Source: Pseudomonas sp. PH1b (GTDB lineage Bacteria; Pseudomonadota; Gammaproteobacteria; Pseudomonadales; Pseudomonadaceae). From it: a DNA stretch of 64,000 nt. The stretch covers positions 1 through 64,000 of the forward strand of contig NZ_AYMU01000002.1 in assembly GCF_000633395.1 (NCBI RefSeq). Reading direction: 5' to 3'. Made by a program: the position numbers and the translations under genes. How positions within the stretch are numbered: position 1 is the stretch's first letter; each line of letters begins with the position of its first letter. The notes under the pieces were generated by a model that saw only the letters and a program-made list of their open reading frames with translations, ran no database searches and was not told the DNA's origin. Below are positions 29,006 to 41,864 of the stretch, piece by piece.

Positions 29006-29718
29006 GTCGTTCCCAGTAGGCCGCGGGCAATGCCATTGAGTTCGGCAACGGCTTGGTCGCCGGGCACGTGCAAGGGTTGCGCGAGGATGTTCGCCAGCTC
29101 CTGGGCCCGCTCGCTCGACAGCTGGCCCTGGCGTTCGGCGAAACCGAGGATCGCTCGTTGTTCATTCAGGCTCAGGGCGAAGGGCGCGGAGCGGGGGACG
29201 GCGGGCGGCAGGTCCGGTCGCTTGACCGGTTGCTCGCGATAGATCACCAGGGTGCCCGCGGCCAGGTCGCCGAGGCGCTTGAAGGTCGGATGCTGCAGGC
29301 AACTGATGGCGCCGAGGAAATAGCCGAACGGCAGCATGTCGGCAAAACGTAACAGGTTGCGGGTCAGGGAGGCGCTCCAGCCGATGGGGGTGCCGTCGTC
29401 CTGCACGACTCGCAGTCCCATCAGTTGCTTGCCGGGAGAGCGGCCCTGATTCAGGACTTCGAACAGCACCATGTACCACCAGCTGACCAGGAACAGCAGG
29501 ATAGAACCGATACCGACGCCGATCTCGCCGAAAAAGCCGAGGACGATAAACAGCAGGCCGAGCACCAGAGCGCGGACGCCCAGGTCGAGGCTGAAGGCCA
29601 GGCTGCGCACCAGCAATCCTGCCGGCCGCAGGGGCAGATCGATGCCCTCGGGGGTTTCCACCTGATACCGCGTATCCAGCGGTGGGTGCAGCGGTGCGTT
29701 CCTTGGCGTTGCTGTCAT
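29002..29718 (-). CDS. RDD-family membrane protein
   Basis: A 238-residue protein with an RDD domain (about 35-160): three membrane helices, with conserved Arg and Asp in the first (RSLAFSLDLGVRAL) and SPGKQLMGLRVV after the second. It is the first gene of the operon RDD-SpoIIM-DUF4129-DUF4350-(island)-MoxR-DUF58. The start is uncertain: ATGs at 29718, 29727 and 29805 all lack a good ribosome-binding site. 29718 is used because family similarity begins shortly after it. Confidence 0.78.
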   Translation of the reverse strand: MTATPRNAPLHPPLDTRYQVETPEGIDLPLRPAGLLVRSLAFSLDLGVRALVLGLLFIVLGFFGEIGVGIGSILLFLVSWWYMVLFEVLNQGRSPGKQLMGLRVVQDDGTPIGWSASLTRNLLRFADMLPFGYFLGAISCLQHPTFKRLGDLAAGTLVIYREQPVKRPDLPPAVPRSAPFALSLNEQRAILGFAERQGQLSSERAQELANILAQPLHVPGDQAVAELNGIARGLLGTT

Positions 29719-29912
29719 TTCAAGCATGGGGGAGGTGTCGGCTTGACCTGGTAGAAAAAAATCCAGCGCCGATGCTAGCAGTGTCCGGGGGGCAAACGAC
29801 ATCATTAACTACGATTTAAACCGCCCCTGCCGCCGGGTACGGGCACGCGCGGCTGGCCCTGGCAGCGCTTGAGCGCCTAGACTGCGGCGGTCTTTCAGTT
29901 CAGGAACAGGCC

Positions 29913-31340
29913 GTGACCTCCATCTTCTGGTACGACTACGAAACCACCGGCATCAATCCGCGCAGCGATCGACCGCTGCAAGTGGCCGGTATTCGCACCG
30001 ACCTGGCACTCAATGAAATCGATGAGCCGGTCAACCTCTATTGCCAGCCCAGCGACGACATCCTGCCGCATCCGGCAGCCTGCATGATCACCGGCATCAC
30101 CCCGAGCCGGTTGGCCGAGCAAGGCCTGGGTGAGGCCGAATTCATGACTCGGGTGCACGCCCAGCTGGCGCGCCCGGGAACCTGTGGTGCCGGTTACAAC
30201 ACCCTGCGCTTCGACGATGAAATGACCCGCTACAGCCTGTATCGCAACTTCTTCGATCCCTACGCTCGGGAGTGGCAGGGTGGCAACAGTCGCTGGGACC
30301 TGATCGACGTGGTGCGCACCGCCTATGCGCTTCGCCCCGACGGCATCAACTGGCCGCAGGAGCAGGGGCAGGTGACCTTGAAGCTGGAGCGGCTGACGGC
30401 GGCCAATGGCATCGACCACGGCCAGGCCCACGATGCCCTGTCTGATGTCCGGGCGACGATCGCCCTGGCGCGGCTGATCCGCGAGAAGCAACCCAAGCTC
30501 TATGACTGGCTGTTCCAGCTGCGCAGCAAGCAGCGGGTCATGGATCAGGTTCGCCTGCTGCAACCCATGGTGCATATTTCCGGGCGTTTCTCTGCGGCGC
30601 GGCACTACATCGGGGTGGTCTTGCCCCTGGCCTGGCATCCACGCAACCGCAATGCCCTGATCGTCTGCGACCTGCACCTGGATCCGCAAGGCTTGCTCGA
30701 CCTGGATGCCGAGAGCTTGCGCCAGCGTTTATATACCCGCCGGGACGACCTGCTCGAGGGCGAGTTGCCGGTGCCGTTGAAACTCATCCATATCAACCGC
30801 TGCCCGGTGGTGGCGCCATTGAACGTCTTGCGTGACGAAGATCAACAGCGGCTGCACTTGGACATGGAGCTGTATCAGCGTCGAGCGGTGCTTCTGAGGG
30901 AGGCTCAGGAAGTTTGGCAGGATAAACTTCCAGTGATTTATGGGCCCGATGAATTTGCTGCCAGCGAAGACCCGGAGCAGCAGTTGTACGACGGCTTTAT
31001 TGGTGACCGTGATCGGCGCTTGTGTGAGCAAGTACGCGAAGCTGATCCGCTGCAGTTGGCCCGTGAACAATGGCCATTCGATGATGAGCGCTTGCCTGAA
31101 CTGCTCTTTCGCTACCGGGCTCGCAACTTTCCGGCAACATTGAGTAAGGCCGAGCAAGAGCACTGGCTGGGCTTTTGTCAGCAGCGTTTGCTTGATCCGC
31201 AATTGGGTGCGCCCAATACCCTTGAAAGTTTCCGGCAGGCGCTTGAGCAAGCGTTGTTAAATGCCGACCCGATGCAGCGCCAGATTCTGGATGAGTGGCA
31301 GCAACATGTTGCTGCCCTGGCCCAGCGCCTGGCTCTTTGA
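29913..31340 (+). CDS. sbcB: Exodeoxyribonuclease I
   Basis: A 475-residue 3'-5' single-strand exonuclease of the DEDDh class, used in mismatch repair and recombination. Motifs are visible: YDYETTG (ExoI), GYNTLRFDDE (ExoII), and HDALSDV (ExoIII). The SH3-like and helical C-terminal domains account for the remaining length. The start is a GTG with no competing ATG. Neighbourhood with mvaT and purU matches P. aeruginosa PA4316-PA4314 as I recall. Confidence 0.95.
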   Translation: MTSIFWYDYETTGINPRSDRPLQVAGIRTDLALNEIDEPVNLYCQPSDDILPHPAACMITGITPSRLAEQGLGEAEFMTRVHAQLARPGTCGAGYNTLRFDDEMTRYSLYRNFFDPYAREWQGGNSRWDLIDVVRTAYALRPDGINWPQEQGQVTLKLERLTAANGIDHGQAHDALSDVRATIALARLIREKQPKLYDWLFQLRSKQRVMDQVRLLQPMVHISGRFSAARHYIGVVLPLAWHPRNRNALIVCDLHLDPQGLLDLDAESLRQRLYTRRDDLLEGELPVPLKLIHINRCPVVAPLNVLRDEDQQRLHLDMELYQRRAVLLREAQEVWQDKLPVIYGPDEFAASEDPEQQLYDGFIGDRDRRLCEQVREADPLQLAREQWPFDDERLPELLFRYRARNFPATLSKAEQEHWLGFCQQRLLDPQLGAPNTLESFRQALEQALLNADPMQRQILDEWQQHVAALAQRLAL

Positions 31341-31377
31341 GCGCGCGCCCTGGCCCTTGAACAGATGGCCAGGGCAT

Positions 31378-31406
31378 AAAAAAACGCCAGCGAACTGGCG
31401 TTTTTT
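31378..31406. terminator. Bidirectional terminator
   Basis: AAAAAACGCCAG, a CGAA tetraloop, and CTGGCGTTTTTT form a symmetrical terminator between convergent sbcB and mvaT. Confidence 0.92.
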
Positions 31407-31445
31407 CTGCCGGGCGGCAAGAGCCCGGGCGCTCAGCTGTGAGGC

Positions 31446-31820
31446 TTAGCCCAGAAGGGTTGCCCAGCCTTCAACCACATCGCCACCCCACTTGGCTTTC
31501 CACTCTTTCAGAGTCTTGTGGTTGCCGCCCTTGGTTTCGATGACTTCACCGTTGTGCGGGTTCTTGTACTGTTTAACTTTACGCGCGCGCTTGGTGCCGG
31601 TGGTTTTTACGGCTGCGCGAGGCGCTTTAACTTTCGAGTCCGGATCCAGCAGGGCGATGATGTCGCGCAGGGACTTGGAATACTCGCCCATCAGAGTGCG
31701 CAGTTTGCCTTCGAACTCCAGTTCGGCTTTCAGTTTGTCGTCTTGGGACAGGTTCTTCAAACGCGCTTGCAGTTCTTTGATTGCTTCTTCTGTAGCACGG
31801 TATTCGTTGATCAGGGACAT
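31446..31820 (-). CDS. mvaT: H-NS-family global regulator MvaT
   Basis: A 124-residue MvaT. The N-terminal coiled-coil oligomerisation domain (about 1-60) begins MSLINEYRATEEAIKEL, and the C-terminal DNA-binding part has the basic segment KRARKVKQYKNPHNGEVIETKGGN that binds the minor groove of AT-rich DNA. It silences transferred genes, which is relevant to the AT-rich island 6 kb away. The ATG at 31820 fits the family length exactly; the longer open frame upstream is not used. The upstream region is AT-rich and may allow autoregulation. Confidence 0.95.
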   Translation of the reverse strand: MSLINEYRATEEAIKELQARLKNLSQDDKLKAELEFEGKLRTLMGEYSKSLRDIIALLDPDSKVKAPRAAVKTTGTKRARKVKQYKNPHNGEVIETKGGNHKTLKEWKAKWGGDVVEGWATLLG

Positions 31821-32166
31821 GAGGACTACCTTATTGGGCGCTGAGTGGCGGGGTGACAGTGTCGCAATAATAGTCAGGGAGTTTGAGCAAGTAAACATAA
31901 TACCGATGTTTTATTTGTCTCTCTTAGTGTGTTTAGGCGTAGAAATCATTTCGCTATTTAATAGGTGGGCGTACAGCATTGCGATATTCGCAAATTAGTT
32001 AAGCGCTATTTGCAAGTCGCGACCTGTGCGCGGTGAGTCGTGCTCGATAAGCCGGTTTCGGGTGCGCTGCCAGTCTAACCAAGGCATGGGGGCGCAATGA
32101 ATACTGCAGTTTTTTCCCGTAATCGCTAGAATGGCGACCTTTGCGAAGTTCTGGAGTTTCCCCCTC

Positions 32167-33015
32167 ATGCGCACCTTTCGGTTGGTGATTTCTTGCCCTG
32201 ACCGCGTTGGCATCGTTGCCAAAGTCAGTAACTTTCTGGCCTCCCACAACGGTTGGATCACCGAAGCGAGCCACCACTCGGACAACCTCAGTGGTTGGTT
32301 CTTCATGCGCCACGAGATTCGTGCCGACTCGCTGCCTTTTGGCCTGGAGGCGTTTCGCGAGGCATTCGCGCCTATCGCCGAAGAGTTTTCGATGGACTGG
32401 CGGATCACCGACACTGCGGAGAAAAAGCGCGTGGTGCTGATGGCCAGCCGTGAGTCCCATTGCCTGGCGGACCTGTTGCACCGCTGGCACAGCGACGAAC
32501 TGGACTGCGAGATCGCCTGTGTGATCTCCAACCACGACGATCTGCGCAGTATGGTCGAATGGCACGGCATTCCTTACTACCACGTACCGGTCAATCCGCA
32601 GGACAAGGAGCCGGCGTTCGCCGAGGTGTCGCGCCTGGTCAAGCAGCATGACGCCGAAGTGGTGGTGCTGGCGCGCTACATGCAGATCCTGCCGCCGGAA
32701 CTGTGCAGCGAATATGCCCACAAGGTGATCAACATCCACCACAGCTTCCTGCCGTCCTTCGTCGGTGCCAAGCCTTACCACCAGGCATCCCTGCGTGGCG
32801 TGAAGCTGATTGGCGCCACCTGCCACTACGTCACCGAAGAGCTGGACGCCGGTCCGATCATCGAGCAGGACGTGGTGCGGGTCAGCCACAGCGACAGCAT
32901 CGAGGACATGGTGCGTTTTGGTCGTGATGTGGAGAAGATGGTCCTGGCCCGTGGCCTGCGCTACCACCTGGAAGACCGCGTGCTGGTGCACGGCAACAAG
33001 ACCGTGGTGTTCTGA
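32167..33015 (+). CDS. purU: Formyltetrahydrofolate deformylase
   Basis: A 282-residue PurU that hydrolyses 10-formyl-tetrahydrofolate to formate and tetrahydrofolate. The N-terminal ACT domain (1-80) starts RLVISCPDRVGIVAKVSNF. The formyltransferase domain has catalytic Asn-His (NIHHSFLPSF) and Asp (ELDAGPIIEQD). The ATG at 32167 is chosen by family alignment. Confidence 0.95.
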   Translation: MRTFRLVISCPDRVGIVAKVSNFLASHNGWITEASHHSDNLSGWFFMRHEIRADSLPFGLEAFREAFAPIAEEFSMDWRITDTAEKKRVVLMASRESHCLADLLHRWHSDELDCEIACVISNHDDLRSMVEWHGIPYYHVPVNPQDKEPAFAEVSRLVKQHDAEVVVLARYMQILPPELCSEYAHKVINIHHSFLPSFVGAKPYHQASLRGVKLIGATCHYVTEELDAGPIIEQDVVRVSHSDSIEDMVRFGRDVEKMVLARGLRYHLEDRVLVHGNKTVVF

Positions 33016-33080
33016 TAAAGCTGCCGGGAGCGAGGTTTCAATGCCCCGTTCCCGGCTCTTAACTTGATGAGGTCAGCCTG

Positions 33081-33257
33081 ATGACCGATCCGCTGGACAA
33101 AGCCACTTCCCAAGCGCCCGCCACCCTCGGCGAAGGCTGTCTGAGCCGTTACGACCCCGATGCCCTCGATGCCGAGGACGGCACCGAGTTTCCTGGTGCT
33201 GCCGAACTGTGGCAGCAATTGCAGCAAGAGCCGGCACCGAAGCCGGAGCCGCAATGA
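33081..33257 (+). CDS. Small acidic conserved protein
   Basis: A 58-residue open frame starting with ATG at 33081, with GAGG nine bases upstream. The sequence is acidic and proline/alanine-rich, with no membrane helix (MTDPLDKATSQAP start; ends with APKPEPQ). It follows purU by 65 bp. Too short to place in a family; I regard it as a real but unknown gene because of the ribosome-binding site and codon bias. Confidence 0.5.
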   Translation: MTDPLDKATSQAPATLGEGCLSRYDPDALDAEDGTEFPGAAELWQQLQQEPAPKPEPQ

Positions 33258-33324
33258 ATCGCGGGCTGACAACGGGCGCCTGAAGCAGGGGCCCATTGCC
33301 GGCTGAAGCTTGCGCAGCGCTCCC

Positions 33325-35214
33325 TCAGATCCGGAAACTGCCCACCAGGTGTTTCAGGCGCGTGGCCTGCTGCTCCAGATCTGAACAGGCCCGCAGGGTG
33401 GCCTGAAGGTTTTCCACGCCTTCCTGATTCAGGGTGTTGATCTCGGTGATGTCCATGTTGATGGACTCCACCACCGAGGTCTGTTCCTCGGTGGCGGTGG
33501 CCACCGACTGGTTCATGCCGTCGATTTCACCAATGCGCTGGGTCACGCTGTTCAGTCGTTCCCCGGCCTGGTTGGCGATTTCCACGCTGTCCTGGCTATG
33601 GCGCTGGCTGTTGCTCATGGTGCTGACCGATTCGCGGGCACCCACTTGCAGTTCCTCGATCATGGTTTGCACCTGCTGCGCCGACTCCTGGGTGCGGTGA
33701 GCAAGGTTGCGCACTTCATCGGCGACCACGGCAAACCCGCGACCGGCTTCACCGGCCCGGGCCGCTTCGATGGCCGCGTTGAGCGCCAGCAGGTTGGTCT
33801 GCTGGGAAATGCTGGTGATGACTTCGAGAATCTGCCCGATGTTCACGGTCTTGCTGTTGAGGGTCTCGATGTTGCTGCTGGAGGCGCTGATCATGTCCGA
33901 CAGCTGGTTCATCGCCTGAATGCTGCGATCCACCACTTGCTGGCCGTCTTCGGCCAGGTTGCGGGCATCACTGGCCTGTTGCGAGGCCTGGGCGGCATTG
34001 CGGGCGATTTCCTGGGCCGCGGCCCCCAGTTGATTGATTGCCGCAGCCACGCTGTTGGTACGGCTGGCCTGCTCGTCGGAGTTGAGCATCGACGAGTTGG
34101 AAGCGCTGACCACCCGCAGGGCCACTTCGTTGACGTGCTCGGTGGCCGAGGATACTTCGCGGATCGAGCCGTGGATGCGCTCTACAAAGCGGTTGAAGGC
34201 GGTGCCGAGGATGCCGAATTCGTCCTGGTTATGGATGTTCAGCCGCCGGGTCAGATCACCTTCGCCGTCGGCGATGTCCTGCATGGCCCGGGTCATCACA
34301 TGCAGCGGCTGCATCAGCAGGCGGATCAGCAAGCCCAGCAGAGCAATGGTCAGGGCCACGGCCGTCAGGGTGGCGATGAGGGCCGAGGTGCGGAATTCGC
34401 TGAGCATGGAGAAGGCCTTGTCCTTGTCCACTGACAGGCCGATGTACCAGTTCACCGAGGACAGGCCCTTGATCGGCGTGAAGGTGACAATGCGGGTCTT
34501 GCCGTCGACGCTGACCTCGCTCAGTTCACTGTTGATCTTCGGGGTGTCCTGGGGATAGACATCCTTGAGGGTCTTCATCACCAGGTTCTTGTCCGGGTGC
34601 ACCAGGATCTTGCCGTCGGCACTGATCAGGAAGGCGTAGCCCATGCCGTCGAAGTCCAGGGCATTGATGCTGTCGGCAATCACTTGCAGGCTCAGGTCGC
34701 CACCGACCACGCCGATCTTCTGCCCGGCCTTGACCACGCTGTCGACGATGGAAATCACCAACTGGCCGGAGGCAAGGTCGATGTAGGGTTCGGTGAGGGC
34801 TGAGCCGCTGGTGCTTTCGGCGCTTTTGTACCAGGGGCGCGCGCGTGGATCGTAGCCGTCGGGCATCTTGCTGTTCGGGCGGATGATGAAGGTGCCATCC
34901 TGGTTGCCCAGGTAGGCGCCCATGAAGGTCGAGCTCACCGACTTCTGTTCCAGCAGGTTGCTGACATTGGCCGGATCGGTGTTGAGGGCCACCGACTGCG
35001 AGATGTTTTCGATCAGCAAGGCGCGGCCGGCGAGCCAGGTCTGAATATTTTTTGCCGTGACGTCGCCCATTTCCTGAAGATAGTTGTCCAGATCATCACG
35101 AATGGCGTTGCGTTGCAGGTAATCGTTGTAGAGCGTGAATAGTGCAAAGGCAGCTATGACGATCAGCGAGGCGGCAAGCAGGATCTTGTGGCTGAAGCGC
35201 AGATTTTTGTTCAT
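33325..35214 (-). CDS. Methyl-accepting chemotaxis protein, amino-acid dCache type (PctA-like)
   Basis: A 629-residue chemoreceptor. Membrane helices lie at about 12-30 and 280-302, enclosing a dCache domain. That domain contains YDPRARPWY, then TEPYID and a later Asp (GGDLSL). This set of residues is the published amino-acid-binding motif of dCache receptors such as PctA. A HAMP domain follows (about 303-355), and the signalling hairpin tip reads [37 protein letters not shown] (written here in parts: [15 protein letters not shown] and [10 protein letters not shown]). No C-terminal pentapeptide for CheR is present. Amino-acid sensing is therefore likely, though the specific ligands cannot be read off. 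Confidence 0.9.
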   Translation of the reverse strand: MNKNLRFSHKILLAASLIVIAAFALFTLYNDYLQRNAIRDDLDNYLQEMGDVTAKNIQTWLAGRALLIENISQSVALNTDPANVSNLLEQKSVSSTFMGAYLGNQDGTFIIRPNSKMPDGYDPRARPWYKSAESTSGSALTEPYIDLASGQLVISIVDSVVKAGQKIGVVGGDLSLQVIADSINALDFDGMGYAFLISADGKILVHPDKNLVMKTLKDVYPQDTPKINSELSEVSVDGKTRIVTFTPIKGLSSVNWYIGLSVDKDKAFSMLSEFRTSALIATLTAVALTIALLGLLIRLLMQPLHVMTRAMQDIADGEGDLTRRLNIHNQDEFGILGTAFNRFVERIHGSIREVSSATEHVNEVALRVVSASNSSMLNSDEQASRTNSVAAAINQLGAAAQEIARNAAQASQQASDARNLAEDGQQVVDRSIQAMNQLSDMISASSSNIETLNSKTVNIGQILEVITSISQQTNLLALNAAIEAARAGEAGRGFAVVADEVRNLAHRTQESAQQVQTMIEELQVGARESVSTMSNSQRHSQDSVEIANQAGERLNSVTQRIGEIDGMNQSVATATEEQTSVVESINMDITEINTLNQEGVENLQATLRACSDLEQQATRLKHLVGSFRI

Positions 35215-35407
35215 GGCTTGGGTGTCCGCTAAGGTCTTTGAGTCCAGGGCATCGGGTTGGAAGGGCGCGCAAAATAGGCGGTGTTATAAGTAAGCTGATA
35301 TCTCCATCTATCCCAAGGGAATTACCTGACCTTTATTTCAGATACTTCTGATCCATCAATTCTTAATATCGACCGTGTAAGGCCAAAGATTAACCAGGGG
35401 TGACAAA

Positions 35408-36889
35408 ATGCCTGACTCATTGCAACTCGTTATCGGTGCCGATCTCAACGGTCAGCCGATCGCCCAGGCCATGCGCCTGGCCAACCGCCACGGTCTGGTG
35501 GCGGGCGCCACCGGCACGGGCAAGACCGTCACCCTGCAGCGCTTGGCGGAAGCCTTCAGTGATGCCGGGGTGGCGGTGTTCGCCGCGGACATCAAGGGTG
35601 ACCTGTGTGGGCTGGGGGCCGCGGGCAATCCCCAGGGCAAGGTGGCCGAGCGGATCGCCGGCATGCCTTGGCTCAAGCACCAGCCTCAGGCTTATCCCGT
35701 AACGCTGTGGGATATCCATGGCGAATCCGGTCATCCCTTGCGCACTACCTTGAGTGAAATGGGCCCGCTGTTGCTGGGCAGCTTGCTGGAGCTTACCGAC
35801 AGCCAGCAGTCGGCTTTGTATGCAGCGTTCAAGGTGGCGGACCGCGAGGGCCTGTTGCTGCTCGACTTGAAGGACCTCAAGGCGCTGCTCAATCACCTGC
35901 GGGACAACCCGCAGCTGCTGGGGGATGACGCAGCGCTGATGACCACTGGTTCCAGTCAGGCGCTGATGCGGCGCCTGGCAACCCTGGAGCAGCAAGGGGC
36001 TGAGGCGCTGTTCGGCGAACCGGCACTGCAACTGGAGGACATCCTGCAACCGGCCGCCGACGGCCGTGGACGGATTCATCTGCTGGATGCCAGCCGTCTG
36101 GTGCACGAAGCACCGAAAGTCTATGCGACCTTCCTTTTATGGCTGCTGGCCGAATTGTTCGAGCAACTGCCGGAACGAGGCGATGGGGACAAACCCCTGC
36201 TGGCGTTGTTTTTCGATGAGGCGCACTTGCTGTTCGCCGGTACGCCCAAGGCCCTGCAGGACAGGTTGGAGCAGGTGGTGCGGTTGATTCGCTCGAAAGG
36301 CGTGGGGGTGTATTTCGTCACCCAATCGCCAGGGGACCTGCCCGACAGCGTGTTGGCGCAGTTGGGGTTGCGGATCCAGCATGGCTTGCGGGCGTTCACC
36401 GCCAAGGAGCAGAAGTCCTTGCGCGCCGTGGCCGATGGGTTCCGTCCGAATCCGGCCTTTGACGCTCTGGCGGTGCTCACCGAGCTGGGGATTGGCGAAG
36501 CGCTGGTGGGAACCTTGCAGGACAAGGGCACCCCGGAGATGGTCCAGCGGGTACTGGTGGCGCCTCCACAGTCGCGCATCGGGCCCTTGACCGACGCCGA
36601 GCGCAAGGCGCTGATTGCCAGTTCGCCGTTGCAGGGGCGTTATGACAAGCCGATTGACCGGGAGTCCGCCTATGAAGTGCTGATGGGGCGCAAGGAGCTG
36701 GCGCCGGAGGCGGTGCCAGGCAAGCCGGTCGCCGAAGAGCCGAGCCTGGCCGACCGCGCCGGCGAGTTCCTCGGCACTGCGGCCGGACAGGCCTTGAAGT
36801 CGGCCATGCGCCAGGCTGCCAACCAGCTGGGCCGGCAGTTGATGCGGGGCCTGATGGGGTCGTTGCTGGGCGGCAGCAAGCGCCGCTGA
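35408..36889 (+). CDS. HerA-like ATPase (DUF853, YjgR type)
   Basis: A 493-residue HerA/FtsK-superfamily ATPase with Walker A GATGTGKT near residue 37, Walker B ALFFDEAHLLF near residue 275, and a C-terminal DUF853 extension ending in a glycine-rich basic tail. The role is unknown; HerA relatives translocate DNA during repair. It is convergent with dciA. Confidence 0.85.
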   Translation: MPDSLQLVIGADLNGQPIAQAMRLANRHGLVAGATGTGKTVTLQRLAEAFSDAGVAVFAADIKGDLCGLGAAGNPQGKVAERIAGMPWLKHQPQAYPVTLWDIHGESGHPLRTTLSEMGPLLLGSLLELTDSQQSALYAAFKVADREGLLLLDLKDLKALLNHLRDNPQLLGDDAALMTTGSSQALMRRLATLEQQGAEALFGEPALQLEDILQPAADGRGRIHLLDASRLVHEAPKVYATFLLWLLAELFEQLPERGDGDKPLLALFFDEAHLLFAGTPKALQDRLEQVVRLIRSKGVGVYFVTQSPGDLPDSVLAQLGLRIQHGLRAFTAKEQKSLRAVADGFRPNPAFDALAVLTELGIGEALVGTLQDKGTPEMVQRVLVAPPQSRIGPLTDAERKALIASSPLQGRYDKPIDRESAYEVLMGRKELAPEAVPGKPVAEEPSLADRAGEFLGTAAGQALKSAMRQAANQLGRQLMRGLMGSLLGGSKRR

Positions 36890-36890
36890 G

Positions 36891-37346
36891 TCAGTCCCGG
36901 GGCTTGGCGTGACGAGCCAGGCGTTCCAGGGCTGCGCGCAGGTTGGGGTCGGCAATGCCGTCGGCGGTGGCCTGGATGGTCTCGGCGGCGTTGCTCGACA
37001 GGTCCATGGTGTGTCCCGCGGCGCCTTGCTGGACGGTGGGGGGCTGGACCTTGAACAGAATGCGCGTGAGGTGGCTGAACTCGTTGAACTCCTGCAACTG
37101 ACGCTGCAGGCGCTTTTGTTGATAGCGCAGGCGGGTGGCCCAGTGGCCGTCGGTGACAATCAGCAACAGGCTGCCTTCGCGCCAGGAGGCGACGTGGCAA
37201 TGTTCGCGAGCCGCCGGTTGCAACTGGCTCTCCAGCAGGCGCTGCAGATGTGCCAGGCGCTGAGCGTGGCCGAGTATGGCTTTCAGAGGCTTGGCTTCGC
37301 GAAGAAGAACGGCTGGAGCGCGTGCCGTAAGGGGGCGAAATGCCAT
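36891..37346 (-). CDS. dciA: DciA (DUF721) replicative helicase operator
   Basis: A 151-residue protein with the DUF721 core (HLQRLLESQLQPAAREHCHV, then WREGSLLLIVTDGHWATRLRY). In bacteria without DnaC, DciA helps load the replicative helicase DnaB at replication start. Divergent placement from secA matches P. aeruginosa PA4405/secA. The C-terminal tail (about 105-151) is probably disordered. Confidence 0.85.
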   Translation of the reverse strand: MAFRPLTARAPAVLLREAKPLKAILGHAQRLAHLQRLLESQLQPAAREHCHVASWREGSLLLIVTDGHWATRLRYQQKRLQRQLQEFNEFSHLTRILFKVQPPTVQQGAAGHTMDLSSNAAETIQATADGIADPNLRAALERLARHAKPRD

Positions 37347-37666
37347 GATCAGAAACCTGAAGTTACAGAGGCGCCATGGTAGCAGAAAGCGCCAGGGCCA
37401 CCTGAGACATCGTTTTTCGTACTGGGCCTAAATCTGCCGCTTTGCTGATCGCAATCATTAACTTCTGTGGTGAATGGGCTTGAAGTTCAGCCAAAAGCCC
37501 TTATTTTAGGTGAGCCCCGTCACAGCGCTGTGCCAGCATCGTGGAATAACGCCACTTTCCTCACCATCGTTTCCGGGTAGAATGCTCGTTCGCATGCGGC
37601 CATGAGGGCTGCTCGGGCGACTCACGGGGCCGCCCTCCAACCCTATGTGTGGAAGATCCTGCCGAT
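37347..37666. other. Divergent dciA-secA intergenic region
   Basis: A 320-bp gap with promoters for both genes. A 12-bp palindrome CACAGCGCTGTG lies at 37521-37532, and a TAGAAT -10-like hexamer at about 37577-37582 may belong to secA. No secM-like ORF was recognised. Confidence 0.45.
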
Positions 37667-40408
<2,742 letters not shown>

Positions 40409-40435
40409 GATCCCCGCCAGACACTGAAATACCCG

Positions 40436-40468
40436 CGCCGTGACGGCATCAGCCGTCGCGGCGTTTTT
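40436..40468 (+). terminator. Terminator of secA
   Basis: CGCCGTGACGG pairs with CCGTCGCGGCG (one G-U) around CATCAG, followed by TTTTT. Confidence 0.88.
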
Positions 40469-40528
40469 CCATTTGCGACACCGTCTTTCATGACGACGGT
40501 GCGGATATCTGCTAAGAGGAGCGCTTTC

Positions 40529-41746
40529 ATGGCTGTTGGTCTTGGTCCTTTGCCAACGTTGCACCCGGTTGCCGGTTTTGAGCTCGGCATCGCTTCAGCC
40601 GGCATCAAGCGCCCGGGGCGCAAGGATGTAGTGGTCATGCGCTGCGCCGAAGGCTCCACCGTGGCGGGGGTGTTCACCCTCAACGCGTTCTGCGCCGCGC
40701 CGGTGATCCTGGCCAAGCAGCGCGTGCAGGGTGCGGTGCGCTACCTGCTGACCAACACTGGCAATGCCAACGCCGGTACCGGCGAGCCGGGCCTGGCTGC
40801 CGCCGCCCGTACCTGCGCCAGGCTGGCGGAGTTGACCGGGGTCGATGCCAGCGCCGTGCTGCCGTACTCCACCGGGGTCATTGGCGAACCGCTGCCAGTC
40901 GAGAAAATCGAAGGCGCACTGCAAGCCGCCCTGGATGACCTGTCCGTGGACAACTGGGCCGCTGCGGCCACAGGCATCATGACCACCGACACCCTGCCCA
41001 AAGGGGCCAGCCGCCAGTTCCAGCACGATGGCGTCACCATTACCGTGACCGGCATCAGCAAGGGGGCGGGGATGATCCGGCCGAACATGGCGACCATGCT
41101 GGGCTACATCGCCACCGACGCCAAGGTTTCCCGCGATGTGTTGCAGAACCTGATGCTGGACGGTGCCAACAAGTCCTTCAACCGCATCACCATCGATGGC
41201 GATACCTCGACCAACGACTGCTGCATGCTGATCGCCACCGGCCAGGCCGACCTGCCGGCCATCACCGAAGCCTCGGGCCCACTGTTCAATGCCCTGAAAC
41301 AGGCAGTGTTCGAGGTCTGCATGGAGGTGGCCCAGGCCATCGTCCGCGACGGTGAGGGCGCGACCAAGTTCGTCACCGTGGAGGTCAATGGCGGTGCAAA
41401 CCATCAGGAATGCCTGGATGTTGGCTACACCGTGGCCCACTCGCCGCTGATCAAGACCGCACTGTTTGCCTCTGACCCGAACTGGGGGCGAATCCTGGCT
41501 GCAGTGGGACGTGCCGGCGTGCCCGACCTGGATGTCAGCAAGATCGACGTGTTCCTCGGAGACGTCTGCATCGCCAGCCGTGGTGCGAGGGCGGCCAGCT
41601 ACACCGAAGCCCAGGGCGCAGCGGTGATGCAGCAGGAAGAAATCACCATCCGTATCGAGTTGGGCCGTGGTGCGTGCAGCGAAACCATCTGGACCACCGA
41701 CCTGTCTCACGAGTACGTGAAGATCAACGCCGAATACCGTACGTAA
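40529..41746 (+). CDS. argJ: Bifunctional ornithine acetyltransferase / N-acetylglutamate synthase
   Basis: A 405-residue ArgJ that moves the acetyl group from N-acetylornithine to glutamate in arginine synthesis. The precursor is self-cleaved before a Thr in the sequence [10 protein letters not shown], the typical Ntn-like site, giving alpha and beta chains. Conserved regions [12 protein letters not shown] and DGDTSTNDC are present. The ATG at 40529 follows AAGAGGA. Confidence 0.95.
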   Translation: MAVGLGPLPTLHPVAGFELGIASAGIKRPGRKDVVVMRCAEGSTVAGVFTLNAFCAAPVILAKQRVQGAVRYLLTNTGNANAGTGEPGLAAAARTCARLAELTGVDASAVLPYSTGVIGEPLPVEKIEGALQAALDDLSVDNWAAAATGIMTTDTLPKGASRQFQHDGVTITVTGISKGAGMIRPNMATMLGYIATDAKVSRDVLQNLMLDGANKSFNRITIDGDTSTNDCCMLIATGQADLPAITEASGPLFNALKQAVFEVCMEVAQAIVRDGEGATKFVTVEVNGGANHQECLDVGYTVAHSPLIKTALFASDPNWGRILAAVGRAGVPDLDVSKIDVFLGDVCIASRGARAASYTEAQGAAVMQQEEITIRIELGRGACSETIWTTDLSHEYVKINAEYRT

Positions 41747-41761
41747 CGCGGCGTCCAACAA

Positions 41762-41787
41762 CCGGTTCTGCCTGCCCGCAGGACCGG
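41762..41787 (+). terminator. Hairpin after argJ
   Basis: CCGGTTCTGC pairs with GCAGGACCGG (one G-U) around a 6-nt loop, 16 bp after the argJ stop. There is no strong U-tract, so it may be an attenuating hairpin. Confidence 0.45.
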
Positions 41788-41864
41788 CTCGCCTTTACGG
41801 CGATCATCTTTCAAGGAACAGCCCCCAAGGGCTGGCCTAATGCCGGATCAGAGGAAGCAGTGCG

